A DNA stretch of 53,112 nt. Origin: Corallococcus exercitus (GTDB taxonomy: Bacteria > Myxococcota > Myxococcia > Myxococcales > Myxococcaceae). Position numbers and translations under genes: made by a program. Shown piece by piece: positions 8,831 through 16,249 of this stretch (position 1 is the stretch's first letter; each line of letters begins with the position of its first letter). A model generated the notes under the pieces. The model worked only from the letters and a program-made list of their open reading frames with translations. It was not told the origin of the DNA and did not search any database. The stretch covers positions 1 through 53,112 of the forward strand of contig NZ_RAVW01000008.1 of assembly GCF_003611585.1 (NCBI RefSeq), given 5' to 3'.

Positions 8831-9448
8831 ATGATCAAGCTCCACCAGTTCCACGCCTCTGGGAATTGCTACAAGGTCCGTCTGCTGCTGCATCAGCTCG
8901 AGATTCCGTTCGAGACGCGGGAGGTGAATCTCTCCGCGGGAGAGACGCGCACGCCGGAGTTCAAGGCGATGAACCCCATTGCCCGGACCCCCACCGTGGA
9001 GCTGGAGCCCGGGGTCTTCCTCGCCGAGTCCAACGCCATCCTCTGGTACTTCGCCGAGGGCACACCCTTCATCCCTACCGACCGGCTGGAGCGGGCGCGG
9101 ATGCTCCAGTGGATGTTCTTCGAGCAGTACAGCCACGAGCCCTACGTCGCCGTGGCCCGGGCGTGGATCGCCTTCTTCGGCATCCCCGCCGGCAAGGAGA
9201 AGGAGCTGGAGGAGCGCATCCAGAAGGGCTACGCCGCGCTCGACGTCATGGAGGGGGAGCTGCGCAAGCGGCCCTTCTTCGCGGGCGAGCACTACAGCCT
9301 CGCGGACATCTCGCTGTACGCGTACACGCACGTGGCGGAGGAGGGCCGCTTTGATTTGAGCCGCTACCCCGCCATCCGCGCCTGGTTCGAGCGGGTGCAG
9401 GCCCAGCCGCGCCACCTGCGCCTCACCGACGTCATCCAGGCGCCGTAG
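8831..9448 (+). CDS. Glutathione S-transferase family protein
   Basis: A 205-residue protein of normal GST length. The thioredoxin-like N-terminal domain (about 1-78) has the active-site region HASGNCYKVRLLL, the cis-proline block IARTPTVELE, and the ESNAILWYFAE helix that contacts glutathione. The helical C-terminal domain runs from about residue 85 and includes YSLADISLYAYTHVA, the usual N-capping box (S/T-x-x-D). It probably conjugates or reduces electrophilic or oxidised substrates in the cytosol; the substrate cannot be told from sequence. It lacks a Shine-Dalgarno sequence and diverges from the lipoprotein gene at a shared -10. A hairpin follows its stop immediately. Confidence 0.88.
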   Translation: MIKLHQFHASGNCYKVRLLLHQLEIPFETREVNLSAGETRTPEFKAMNPIARTPTVELEPGVFLAESNAILWYFAEGTPFIPTDRLERARMLQWMFFEQYSHEPYVAVARAWIAFFGIPAGKEKELEERIQKGYAALDVMEGELRKRPFFAGEHYSLADISLYAYTHVAEEGRFDLSRYPAIRAWFERVQAQPRHLRLTDVIQAP

Positions 9449-9480
9449 GCCCCGCGGCCATTGGGAAGGCGGCCCGGGGC
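9449..9480 (+). terminator. Bulged GC hairpin after GST gene
   Basis: GCCCCG-c-GGCC (9449-9459) pairs with GGCC-CGGGGC (9471-9480), giving ten base pairs with one bulged C and an 11-nt loop, directly after the GST stop codon. It separates the GST gene from the MarR promoter that begins about ten bases later. Confidence 0.55.
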
Positions 9481-9490
9481 TCAGGCAGGC

Positions 9491-9519
9491 TTGACTAGTT
9501 AGGAGTCCTAACTTAGATC
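9491..9519 (+). promoter_or_regulatory. MarR promoter with operator palindrome as the spacer
   Basis: TTGACT (9491-9496) is a near-consensus -35 and TAGATC (9514-9519) a possible -10. The 17 bp between them are exactly the palindrome AGTTAGGAGTCCTAACT (9497-9513), eight-base arms around a central G. A protein bound there would cover both promoter elements, as expected for an autorepressing MarR-family protein. The predicted transcription start is about 9526, the A of the MarR ATG, so the message should be leaderless. The elements are read directly; the regulation is inferred. Confidence 0.72.
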
Positions 9520-9525
9520 TTGGCC

Positions 9526-10185
9526 ATGACTGGGAAGCTACCGGGGTACTTCGACGCGAACAGCGAGTCGCTGTCCGCGCGCATCGCGACCGGGCTGCAC
9601 AAGCTCGGGCTCGCGATGAAGCAGCAGTCGTGGCAGCAGGCGAACGGGGCGGGCCTGTCCGCCACGCAGGGGCAGATCCTCGCCGCGCTGGTCGCGCATG
9701 GGCCCCTCTCCGGTACGGAGCTGAGCGAGCGCCTCGGCGTGACGCTTCCCACCATCAGCGATTCGGTCCGCGTCCTCGTCGAGAAGGCGCTCGTGACCAG
9801 GTCCCCGGATCCGCGACACCCGCGCGCCAGCCTCCTGACGCCCACGGCGACGGGCGCCGCGCTCGGTGCCCGCGCGCGTTCGTGGCCCGAGTTCATGGCG
9901 GACGCGGTCGCGGACCTCTCCCCGGAGGAGCAGCGCGCGTTCTTCTCCGGCATCGTGAAGATGATCCGGATGCTTCAGGAGCAGGGGCTCGTTCCGGTCA
10001 CCGGCATGTGCGTGACCTGTACGCACTTCCGCCCGAACGTGCGCCCAGGCGCGTCGCCGCATCACTGTGCCTTCGTGGACGCGCCGATCTCCAGTGATCA
10101 ACTGCGGCTCGACTGCCCGGAACACGAGCGCGCGCCGGAGTCGGCGCGGCGAGAGGTCTGGGAGCAGTTCCTGCGTCGCGACTGA
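9526..10185 (+). CDS. MarR-family regulator with Cys/His-rich C-terminus
   Basis: A 219-residue winged-helix regulator. Residues about 20-150 form the MarR fold, with the recognition helix region LSERLGVTLPTISDSVRVL and the wing SPDPRHPRASLLTP. Unlike short MarR proteins it carries a tail with C162, C165, H179, H180, C181, C197 and H200 (MCVTCTHF, PHHCAF, DCPEHE), which could bind metal or act as a thiol switch. The ATG at 9526 is preferred to a TTG at 9520 because the promoter predicts transcription starting at that ATG and no well-placed ribosome site exists. It probably represses its own operon, which includes protoglobin and redoxin genes, so a redox or nitrosative signal is plausible. 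Confidence 0.85.
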   Translation: MTGKLPGYFDANSESLSARIATGLHKLGLAMKQQSWQQANGAGLSATQGQILAALVAHGPLSGTELSERLGVTLPTISDSVRVLVEKALVTRSPDPRHPRASLLTPTATGAALGARARSWPEFMADAVADLSPEEQRAFFSGIVKMIRMLQEQGLVPVTGMCVTCTHFRPNVRPGASPHHCAFVDAPISSDQLRLDCPEHERAPESARREVWEQFLRRD

Positions 10186-10279
10186 CGCCACTTCGCTTCA
10201 AGCACGAGTGAACACGGATTCCGCGGCCATTCCGGCCGACGGCGACAGCGGAGCTTTGCTCCACGAAGGAGAAGCAGCG

Positions 10280-10867
10280 ATGAACCCCATCCCCGGCTAC
10301 ACCCATGGCACCCCGTCCGTTTCGCGCTCGCCGGTGTCCCTCACCGACTTCGAACAGATGAAGGCCAGCGTCCTGTTCGGCGAAGAGGACGTGAAGTTCC
10401 TCCGCATGTCGCACGACATCGTGAAGGGACGCGTCGAGGCCATCCTCGACGTCTGGTACGGGTTCGTCGGGAGCCAGCCGCACCTGCTCGCCTCGTTCAG
10501 TGGAAAGACAGACGGCAAGCCCCTGGGTGACTACCTCACCCCGGTCCGCAAGCGCTTCGGCCAGTGGATCCTCGACACGTCGAGTGCCCGGTACGACCAG
10601 GCCTGGCTCGACTACCAGCACGAGATCGGCCTGCGCCACCACCGGGTGAAGAAGAACAAGACCGACGGAGCGCCCTCGACGGACGTCGTGCCGTTCCGGA
10701 ACCTGTTCGCGCTCATCTTCCCGGTCACCTTCACCCTGCGCCCCTTCCTGGCCGAGCAGGGCCATTCCGCGGAGGACGTCGAGAAGATGTACGCGGCGTG
10801 GGTGAAGTCCTGCCTGTTGCAGGTGACGCTCTGGGCCCACCCGTACGTCAAGGACGGGGACTTCTGA
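10280..10867 (+). CDS. Protoglobin (single-domain haem protein)
   Basis: A 195-residue protein matching the single-domain protoglobin layout. The haem-pocket segment around residues 110-130 reads LDYQHEIGLRHHRVKKNKTD, so the proximal haem ligand is likely H120 (H114 and H121 are the other candidates). FLRMSHDIVKGRVEAILDVWYG and the C-terminal VTLWAHPY helix also fit the family. There is no signalling domain attached, so it is a carrier or sensor of O2, CO or NO rather than a globin-coupled sensor kinase. The ATG at 10280 has GAAGGAGAAG upstream. It sits 94 bp after the MarR gene and overlaps the redoxin gene by one base (TGATG), so the latter two are coupled. Confidence 0.85.
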   Translation: MNPIPGYTHGTPSVSRSPVSLTDFEQMKASVLFGEEDVKFLRMSHDIVKGRVEAILDVWYGFVGSQPHLLASFSGKTDGKPLGDYLTPVRKRFGQWILDTSSARYDQAWLDYQHEIGLRHHRVKKNKTDGAPSTDVVPFRNLFALIFPVTFTLRPFLAEQGHSAEDVEKMYAAWVKSCLLQVTLWAHPYVKDGDF

Positions 10868-11442
10868 TGACGCCGCGCCTCGCGCCCGCGTGGCGGACGA
10901 CCACCTGGCTCAACACGCCGGAGCCGCTCACCCTGGAGCGGCTTCGCGGCAAGGTCATCCTCCTCCACGCCTTCCAGATGCTCTGCCCCGGCTGCGTCGC
11001 CCGGGGCATCCCGCAGGCACAGCGCGTCGCGGAGCTCTTCGCGGGCGCGCCGCTCGCCGTGGTCGGGCTGCACACGGTCTTCGAGCACCACGAGGCCATG
11101 AAGCTCGAGTCGCTTCGGGCGTTCCTCCACGAATACCGGGTGAAGTTCCCGGTGGGCGTGGACGCACCGGGCGAAGGCGGCGATCCCATCCCGCGGACCA
11201 TGAGCGCGTACGCCATGCGGGGAACGCCGACGACGGTCCTCATTGACGCGCAGGGACGTCTTCGCCGGCAGCTCTTCGGTGTTCACGACGACCTGCTGCT
11301 GGGCGCTGAGTTGCAGACCCTGCTGCTCGAGGCCCAGGCGGGCCCGGTGTCCGGTGTGCAGCGACCTGCCCCCCAGGTGCTTCCCGCCGCTGCCTGCGAC
11401 GACAGTCGCTGCGCCGCGCCTTTGGATTCCGTGCCGGACTGA
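10867..11442 (+). CDS. Thioredoxin-fold redoxin with CPGC motif
   Basis: A 191-residue redoxin of the AhpC/TlpA type. C40-P-G-C43 (MLCPGCVARGIPQ) is the redox pair, VVGLHTVFEHHE follows the central strand, and GTPTTVLIDAQGRL supplies the cis-proline. The C-terminal tail adds two more cysteines (ACDDSRCAAP) of unknown use. No signal peptide, so it should work in the cytosol, presumably reducing a disulfide or peroxide. The ATG overlaps the protoglobin stop. Being with a haem protein and a Cys-rich MarR regulator, it likely helps in an oxidative or NO response; that is inferred from context. Confidence 0.82.
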   Translation: MTPRLAPAWRTTTWLNTPEPLTLERLRGKVILLHAFQMLCPGCVARGIPQAQRVAELFAGAPLAVVGLHTVFEHHEAMKLESLRAFLHEYRVKFPVGVDAPGEGGDPIPRTMSAYAMRGTPTTVLIDAQGRLRRQLFGVHDDLLLGAELQTLLLEAQAGPVSGVQRPAPQVLPAAACDDSRCAAPLDSVPD

Positions 11443-11456
11443 AGCATGTAGGAGTG

Positions 11457-11485
11457 CTGGCAGCAATCAGCCCTTGGGCTGCCAG
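11457..11485. terminator. Hairpin between convergent genes
   Basis: CTGGCAGC (11457-11464) and GCTGCCAG (11478-11485) pair perfectly over a 13-nt loop, 15 bases after the redoxin stop. A nested GCCC-TT-GGGC pairing is an alternative. The rest of the 124-bp convergent gap up to the NACHT stop shows nothing notable. Confidence 0.5.
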
Positions 11486-11566
11486 ACACGGCATCTTGAA
11501 GGCTCTCAAGCTGGGCTTCGTTCCCCTTCCTCCCTCAGGGAGGTCTACGACATCACCTGGAAAGCG

Positions 11567-14500
11567 TCAGTCTAGGTCGTCGGACTCGAACAAGATCTGG
11601 TGGAACAGGTCCTCGAAGCTGATGCTGTCCTCAGAGTCTACTCCCCGCTGGAGCCAGCGGGGCGGAGCTCCTTGAATCAATCGACGGTGGACGTTCTCAA
11701 GAAGCAGTTTTCGCTGCGAGTGCTCCGGGTACCTCGTGAAGCAACGGGCAAGCTCGAAGACCGCCCGGGCAGACAGTGCCTCGTCCTTGAGGAGCGTCAT
11801 GAGCCGCTGGATCCAGGCCTCGGGATTGGCACGCTGCAGGATCAACAGGACCGACCGGCTCAGTGAATAACCATCCCATTGCTCCGGCCAGTGCTCGGCG
11901 GTTCTCTGAGACAGCTGCCGTGCTTGCTCTGAAGGACTGCTCTCCACCAGGACCGAGGCGGCTACATACCGGGGCCAGGAATACCAAGTGACGATTCGCT
12001 CCAGCGACGGTCGCAGCCGCTTCTGGAGCCCGGCGTGCTGGGCCCAATTGATGCACGTGGCGATGTATGAGGGCTCCACTGCGTGGTCTTCTTCCTGCAA
12101 CGTTTCGAACCGCTGAACGAGGATCTCCGCCAACTCCGGTGGGCGCGGCTTCGCGTAATAGACGAGCAGCACGTGGGTCAGCTGTTGCACGCTCCCCTCA
12201 CGGGCCAGTTGGAGGAGCTTGTCCTCCATTTGCGCATGCCCTTCCCAGGCAGGTCTCAGCGCGCCCAGCACACTGGCCATGACCCCGCTCCACAAGGTGG
12301 TGCGTTTCCCGTTCGCATCGACGCTCCCCACCTCGAACTCAGTCCACGTCTCGAGGGCCTTTTGAATGGCGACGGGCCTGACGTTCGGGTGCTGAAGGGC
12401 CGCAGGCCAGAGGAAGAGCCGATGGTAGGCCATCTTCAACCAGTGGGTAACATCCAGCCACTCCGCGAAGACCCGTGCGGCTTCTTCATCTCCGGAGCCG
12501 ACGAGCTGAGAAAGAGCGTTCCCAGGAAACAGCTGCCGGTCACGTTCCTCATGGCTGCGCGCCCAGAGTTCCAGCAGGGCCTTCCGCAAGGAAGGGTGGC
12601 GCAACGCCGCCTCGCCTAGAAGGAACTCGGACGCCTGAGTCAAGGTTCCCCGCTCCTTGGACTCAAGCCAAGCCACGGCTGCCTCGGGGAAATCCCAAGC
12701 CTCCTCGCAGACCCATTGCGCGCGGCGCGGGCCCGCCAGGAACTCCCGGCTCAACGTCAAGCCGAGTCGCCTGCCCACCAACTCAGGGGACACGATCCGT
12801 GAGAGCTGCCGCGAGGTCGCTGCTGACAGCGGAGCCTCTTTGCTCCCATAGGCCATTCGCGGCTCACCCTTGGGGGCCTCAATCTCCTGCGGACGAGAGT
12901 GCCGTTCGGCATTCCAATCAGGCCAATGAAGCTCAAGGGCGGCCCGGCCTTCGTCAGTGGCCGCGAGTTCATTTAACACTTCCCGATAGACCCATCCTCC
13001 CTGAGCCATCAGCTTGAACGCAGTCACAAGGACTGCCGGAAGCACTTCGCCCGGCTTGAGCGCCAACGCTGCCGCTCCTCCCTGGAGCTGGCCCCCATGC
13101 GCAGCCAAGTAGGCGATGTCTGGAAGCCTCGCCGCGAAGTCGTCGTCGCGCTTCGCCTGACGCAAGGCAAGTCCCGCCTGATAGGCCGGAACCCGCGCGA
13201 AGTGGGGCCGGGTCCCATCAAGCAGTTGCTCGCTGAGGGCCCCGCGCACAAGTGGTTCATCGACCTTAGCCGTGAGCTTTCCAATCGCGACGCAGCGAAC
13301 CTCGGGATCTTTCTGCGATAGCAACCGCAGCCAGAAGGAGGGAGCGGTCTCCATCTGGGCTGCGTACCAATCCGCGAGGCGGCCTTCGGCCCGGAGACGA
13401 GGCAGCAGCTTCGCGAGCAGGGCTTTGCCTGGGGGACCATCCTGCCGAAGGAGCTCGCGGCTGACATTGGCGAACACCCCCGCGCGCCAGGAGGACGTTT
13501 CCAGGGTGAGCTCTTCGCACAGCGCTTCCGCGACAGGTTCCGCCAGGACAGCACCCTCTGCTCCCAGATCCAGGGTCGCGTAGGCCGAGACCAAGAGCAA
13601 GCGTAGCTGGGGATGGGGGGCCTTCGAGTCGGTTAGGAGGGACCGGATGAACTCGATGGCCCATGCCCTCCCTTTTTTTTCGGCCCCGAGGCCGATGGCA
13701 TGTCTGACCGGCTCAAGCCCCCATCGCCGGTGAGCAGCTTTTCGCATCGCTTCGTCGCCTTCCTGCAGGAGCGCCGCGCCCGCCAAGTGCTCCGCGAGGC
13801 CCTTAAAGACGAACCGATAAGTTTGATCTGGCTGCCAGACCAGAAGCCCGAAGTGGAGATGGGCGGCGTCGATCCATTCCAGGACCGCATCAGCGGCATC
13901 CCGTCCAAGGAACTGGCGGAGGTCGCTCCGGGAGACGAATTCCCGCTCCGAACGGAGGCTCTTCAGTGCCATGCGCTGGAAAGACCGGGCCATCATGCTC
14001 CACTTCATGGGCGCATCGCGGCCGTCGACACTCCGCTGGCGCGCCCAGTCGTGGAACAGCTTCTCGGCTATGCCCTGGAAGAGCGACGACCGACTGCGCA
14101 GCGCTTCAGGTTCCTCCCGGGCGAGCATCAGGGCAAAGGTTGCCGTCAGCGGCTGGGTGAGCATGGGCGCCAGGGCCTCCCATCGGTGTTCGAGGTCCAG
14201 GGCTTCGATCGCGTGTGGATCCACCTCGCGCCATCGACTGAGAAACGCCTGCACCTGGGCCCGGCTCCAGGGGACGACCTGAAGTCTGTTGAAACCGGGC
14301 GGAGGCTGGACGTAACCCGCCAGAGGGCGTCCGGCGAGCACCATCGCTCGGGTCGACGCCTTGCCGTCCAGTTGATAGAGCTGGCCCTGCACGGCGGATG
14401 CAGAGCGTTGCCCGACCTCGTCCAGGCCGTCCACCAAGTAGATGAAGCCTGCGGAATGCGACTCGAGCACCCGTGCATCGAGCGCTGGGAACATCCGCTG

Positions 14501-15703
14501 CACGGCCGTGGCAAGGTCCTCCGCGAGCAACCGGGCATCAATCTTTACAGGGATGGGCGCGCCCGCGTCGCTCCGTGCCCGCTCCGCCAGGACAAAGGCC
14601 AAGTGCTCTAGGAGCGTGCTCTTTCCGGTGCCGACCTCGCCCTCCACGAGGAAGCGAGGGCAATCCACCAGACGCGCGTCCGCCGTCAGCGACTCCACGA
14701 GCTGGACGTCGTGCACGCGTGCGGAGATGCCATCGGAGAGAGGGCTGTCCTCCACGTTCTCGCCAGGAAGGACTTCCCCCATGGGTTCCGAATTGCGAAG
14801 GGCCTCGGGAAGGAAGTGTCCTCCCAGGGCCCCATGAAGCGCGGGCATCGCGAATACGCCGGCGAGCTTCGGCCCGCCAGAGTCCGCGCCTCCACGCCCT
14901 GAAAGCCGGCGAAGCGTCAGCTGCCGCTGGTAGTTGTCGACGACGGCTTGCAGGTAGGCAGCGCGCGCCGTTGCAAGGGAAGGCGTTCCCGAAACGAGAC
15001 GCCGGGGCTCATCCTTCAGGACCTGCGCTTGCAAGAGTTCGTAGGTGATGGCGATGGCGCCGTCCGCAGACTTCGCGAAGAACGCCATGAGCTTCGAGTG
15101 GACGGCGTCAGGGTTCTCGAAGTGTGTCTGGAGGAAGGCCTTCGCGACCCGCTCCATATCCTGCTCGCGGCCTAGCGAACGCACGTCGAGGCGCCGGATG
15201 AAGGCCAGGACCTCTCGTTCAGTGCCGCCCGTCAGCTTCTGGAGGATCTGGAGCCACTTGCGCTCCCGCTGGCTCAGCTCTAGTTCGTCGTCGGGGTTCA
15301 GGCCGGGCTTCAAGAGTCGGTTGCCCAGTTCCGCGAGGACTCCGAGTTGGCCCATTTTCCGCACTTCCACCAAGTGGTACAGGGCCAGGCGTCCCTCGAG
15401 TGCAGGGTGGACGAACAACTCCTGCACAAGCTTCTTGAAGTCCGTGTCCTTCAGGAGCTCGAATTGGCGTTTGATCTGCCAGACGATCCGACGGGGCACT
15501 CCCGTCTCCCCCGGGTGTTCCTCCGTGAGGTCGTCCCAAGGCGCGTTACTGGAGTCCTCCAACCGCAGTACCCAGCCGCCTCCCCCTCCCCTTCCGGAGA
15601 GCTGGTCCTGAATGAGCTCCGCCGTGCGCATCGTGGCGACGTGACATCCATACTGATCCCGCGTTAGGAGCTGTGCCTTCTTCCGGCTCATGGAGAGGAC
15701 CAT
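11567..15703 (-). CDS. NACHT NTPase with nuclease-like N-terminus, candidate defence protein
   Basis: A 1378-residue STAND NTPase. Residues about 20-110 look like a restriction-endonuclease-type domain: LED (48-50), WDDL (D57, D58) and WQIKRQ (Q76, K78) follow the E..DD..QxK order of Cap4-like/dsDNA nuclease domains. The NACHT domain has Walker A GEVGTGKST (K361) and Walker B LVDGLDE (D425, D428, E429). About 700 C-terminal residues are helical, repeat-like and probably the sensor. This is the layout of bacterial NACHT/Avs anti-phage proteins, in which target sensing triggers oligomerisation and nuclease action. The ATG at 15703 has GGAG six bases upstream; ATG 15691 is the alternative. GC looks lower than in the neighbours, suggesting transfer. 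It is a single gene with no partner. Nuclease assignment is tentative. Confidence 0.82.
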   Translation of the reverse strand: MVLSMSRKKAQLLTRDQYGCHVATMRTAELIQDQLSGRGGGGGWVLRLEDSSNAPWDDLTEEHPGETGVPRRIVWQIKRQFELLKDTDFKKLVQELFVHPALEGRLALYHLVEVRKMGQLGVLAELGNRLLKPGLNPDDELELSQRERKWLQILQKLTGGTEREVLAFIRRLDVRSLGREQDMERVAKAFLQTHFENPDAVHSKLMAFFAKSADGAIAITYELLQAQVLKDEPRRLVSGTPSLATARAAYLQAVVDNYQRQLTLRRLSGRGGADSGGPKLAGVFAMPALHGALGGHFLPEALRNSEPMGEVLPGENVEDSPLSDGISARVHDVQLVESLTADARLVDCPRFLVEGEVGTGKSTLLEHLAFVLAERARSDAGAPIPVKIDARLLAEDLATAVQRMFPALDARVLESHSAGFIYLVDGLDEVGQRSASAVQGQLYQLDGKASTRAMVLAGRPLAGYVQPPPGFNRLQVVPWSRAQVQAFLSRWREVDPHAIEALDLEHRWEALAPMLTQPLTATFALMLAREEPEALRSRSSLFQGIAEKLFHDWARQRSVDGRDAPMKWSMMARSFQRMALKSLRSEREFVSRSDLRQFLGRDAADAVLEWIDAAHLHFGLLVWQPDQTYRFVFKGLAEHLAGAALLQEGDEAMRKAAHRRWGLEPVRHAIGLGAEKKGRAWAIEFIRSLLTDSKAPHPQLRLLLVSAYATLDLGAEGAVLAEPVAEALCEELTLETSSWRAGVFANVSRELLRQDGPPGKALLAKLLPRLRAEGRLADWYAAQMETAPSFWLRLLSQKDPEVRCVAIGKLTAKVDEPLVRGALSEQLLDGTRPHFARVPAYQAGLALRQAKRDDDFAARLPDIAYLAAHGGQLQGGAAALALKPGEVLPAVLVTAFKLMAQGGWVYREVLNELAATDEGRAALELHWPDWNAERHSRPQEIEAPKGEPRMAYGSKEAPLSAATSRQLSRIVSPELVGRRLGLTLSREFLAGPRRAQWVCEEAWDFPEAAVAWLESKERGTLTQASEFLLGEAALRHPSLRKALLELWARSHEERDRQLFPGNALSQLVGSGDEEAARVFAEWLDVTHWLKMAYHRLFLWPAALQHPNVRPVAIQKALETWTEFEVGSVDANGKRTTLWSGVMASVLGALRPAWEGHAQMEDKLLQLAREGSVQQLTHVLLVYYAKPRPPELAEILVQRFETLQEEDHAVEPSYIATCINWAQHAGLQKRLRPSLERIVTWYSWPRYVAASVLVESSPSEQARQLSQRTAEHWPEQWDGYSLSRSVLLILQRANPEAWIQRLMTLLKDEALSARAVFELARCFTRYPEHSQRKLLLENVHRRLIQGAPPRWLQRGVDSEDSISFEDLFHQILFESDDLD

Positions 15704-15714
15704 ACTCCTCTCCA
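15691..15714 (-). promoter_or_regulatory. Inverted repeat around the NACHT start codon
   Basis: On the coding strand TGGAGAGGA, loop GTATGG and TCCTCTCCA form a perfect 9-bp stem. The first arm contains the ribosome site, the loop holds the ATG at 15703, and the second arm ends at a second in-frame ATG (15691). Folded in mRNA it would hide the ribosome site. As DNA it is a palindrome with a possible -10 (TATGGT) at its centre, which would give a leaderless start at 15691. Sequence cannot decide between the two. Confidence 0.55.
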
Positions 15715-15818
15715 CGCGCTGCCCTTCTTCCCCCATGTCCGGACGAAATCCGTTTTCGCTCCGCGCGGGCGCCCATTAACCTGGGTTCCCCAGCAGCCCT
15801 GTCCCACCTGGAGACGAC

Positions 15819-16247
15819 ATGTCGCGCGAATATCCCGAGGAGCAGCTCCTGGCGTTCGTCCAGGCCATGGCCAACGTGGCGGCGAGCGATGGCCGCGTCA
15901 CCGAGGACGAGCGTCAGCAGCTCGATGACGTGGTGAGGGGCATGGGGCTGTCGCCCCGTGACGAGCAGGTCGCCGCGATCATCGAAGCGGAGTTCCAGAA
16001 GCCCGGCAACCTCACGGACATCGTCCGGAAGATTGAAGTCCGGGAGCTGCGTGTCTCCCTGCTGCGCATGCTCGTCGAGGTGGCGTGCGCCGACGGGGAG
16101 ATCGCGAACGAGGAGCGCAAGGCCGTGAAGGATGCCGCCAGCGCTTTCGGTTTCGACGTGTCCGCCGCCGACGAGCTCATCGGCTGGACGCTCGACTCCA
16201 TCAAGCTGGAGCAGCGCGAGCAGCAGATCATGTCGAAGCTGCTCTGA
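15819..16247 (+). CDS. TerB-like (tellurite-resistance family) protein
   Basis: A 142-residue all-helical protein. It shows the duplicated acidic motif of TerB-like domains: VAASDGRVTEDERQQLDDVV near residue 24 and VACADGEIANEERKAVKD near residue 88. TerB proteins bind metal ions through such acidic loops and are found with stress, phage-defence and membrane-associated systems. There is no signal peptide. GGAG lies six bases before the ATG. The next gene starts two bases after the stop, so they are co-transcribed. It diverges from the NACHT gene across a 115-bp gap; a functional link with it is possible but unproven. Confidence 0.82.
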   Translation: MSREYPEEQLLAFVQAMANVAASDGRVTEDERQQLDDVVRGMGLSPRDEQVAAIIEAEFQKPGNLTDIVRKIEVRELRVSLLRMLVEVACADGEIANEERKAVKDAASAFGFDVSAADELIGWTLDSIKLEQREQQIMSKLL

Positions 16248-16249
16248 GC

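Noticed and set aside
10256-10272. GGAGC-TTT-GCTCC hairpin between MarR and protoglobin genes as a terminator
   Set aside because: Only five base pairs and close to the ribosome site; more likely minor local folding than a terminator.
15305-15736. Restriction-enzyme partner gene or second defence gene beside NACHT
   Set aside because: No separate gene is present; the nuclease-like segment is part of the NACHT frame, and TerB and ADP-ribosylglycohydrolase next door are only suggestive.
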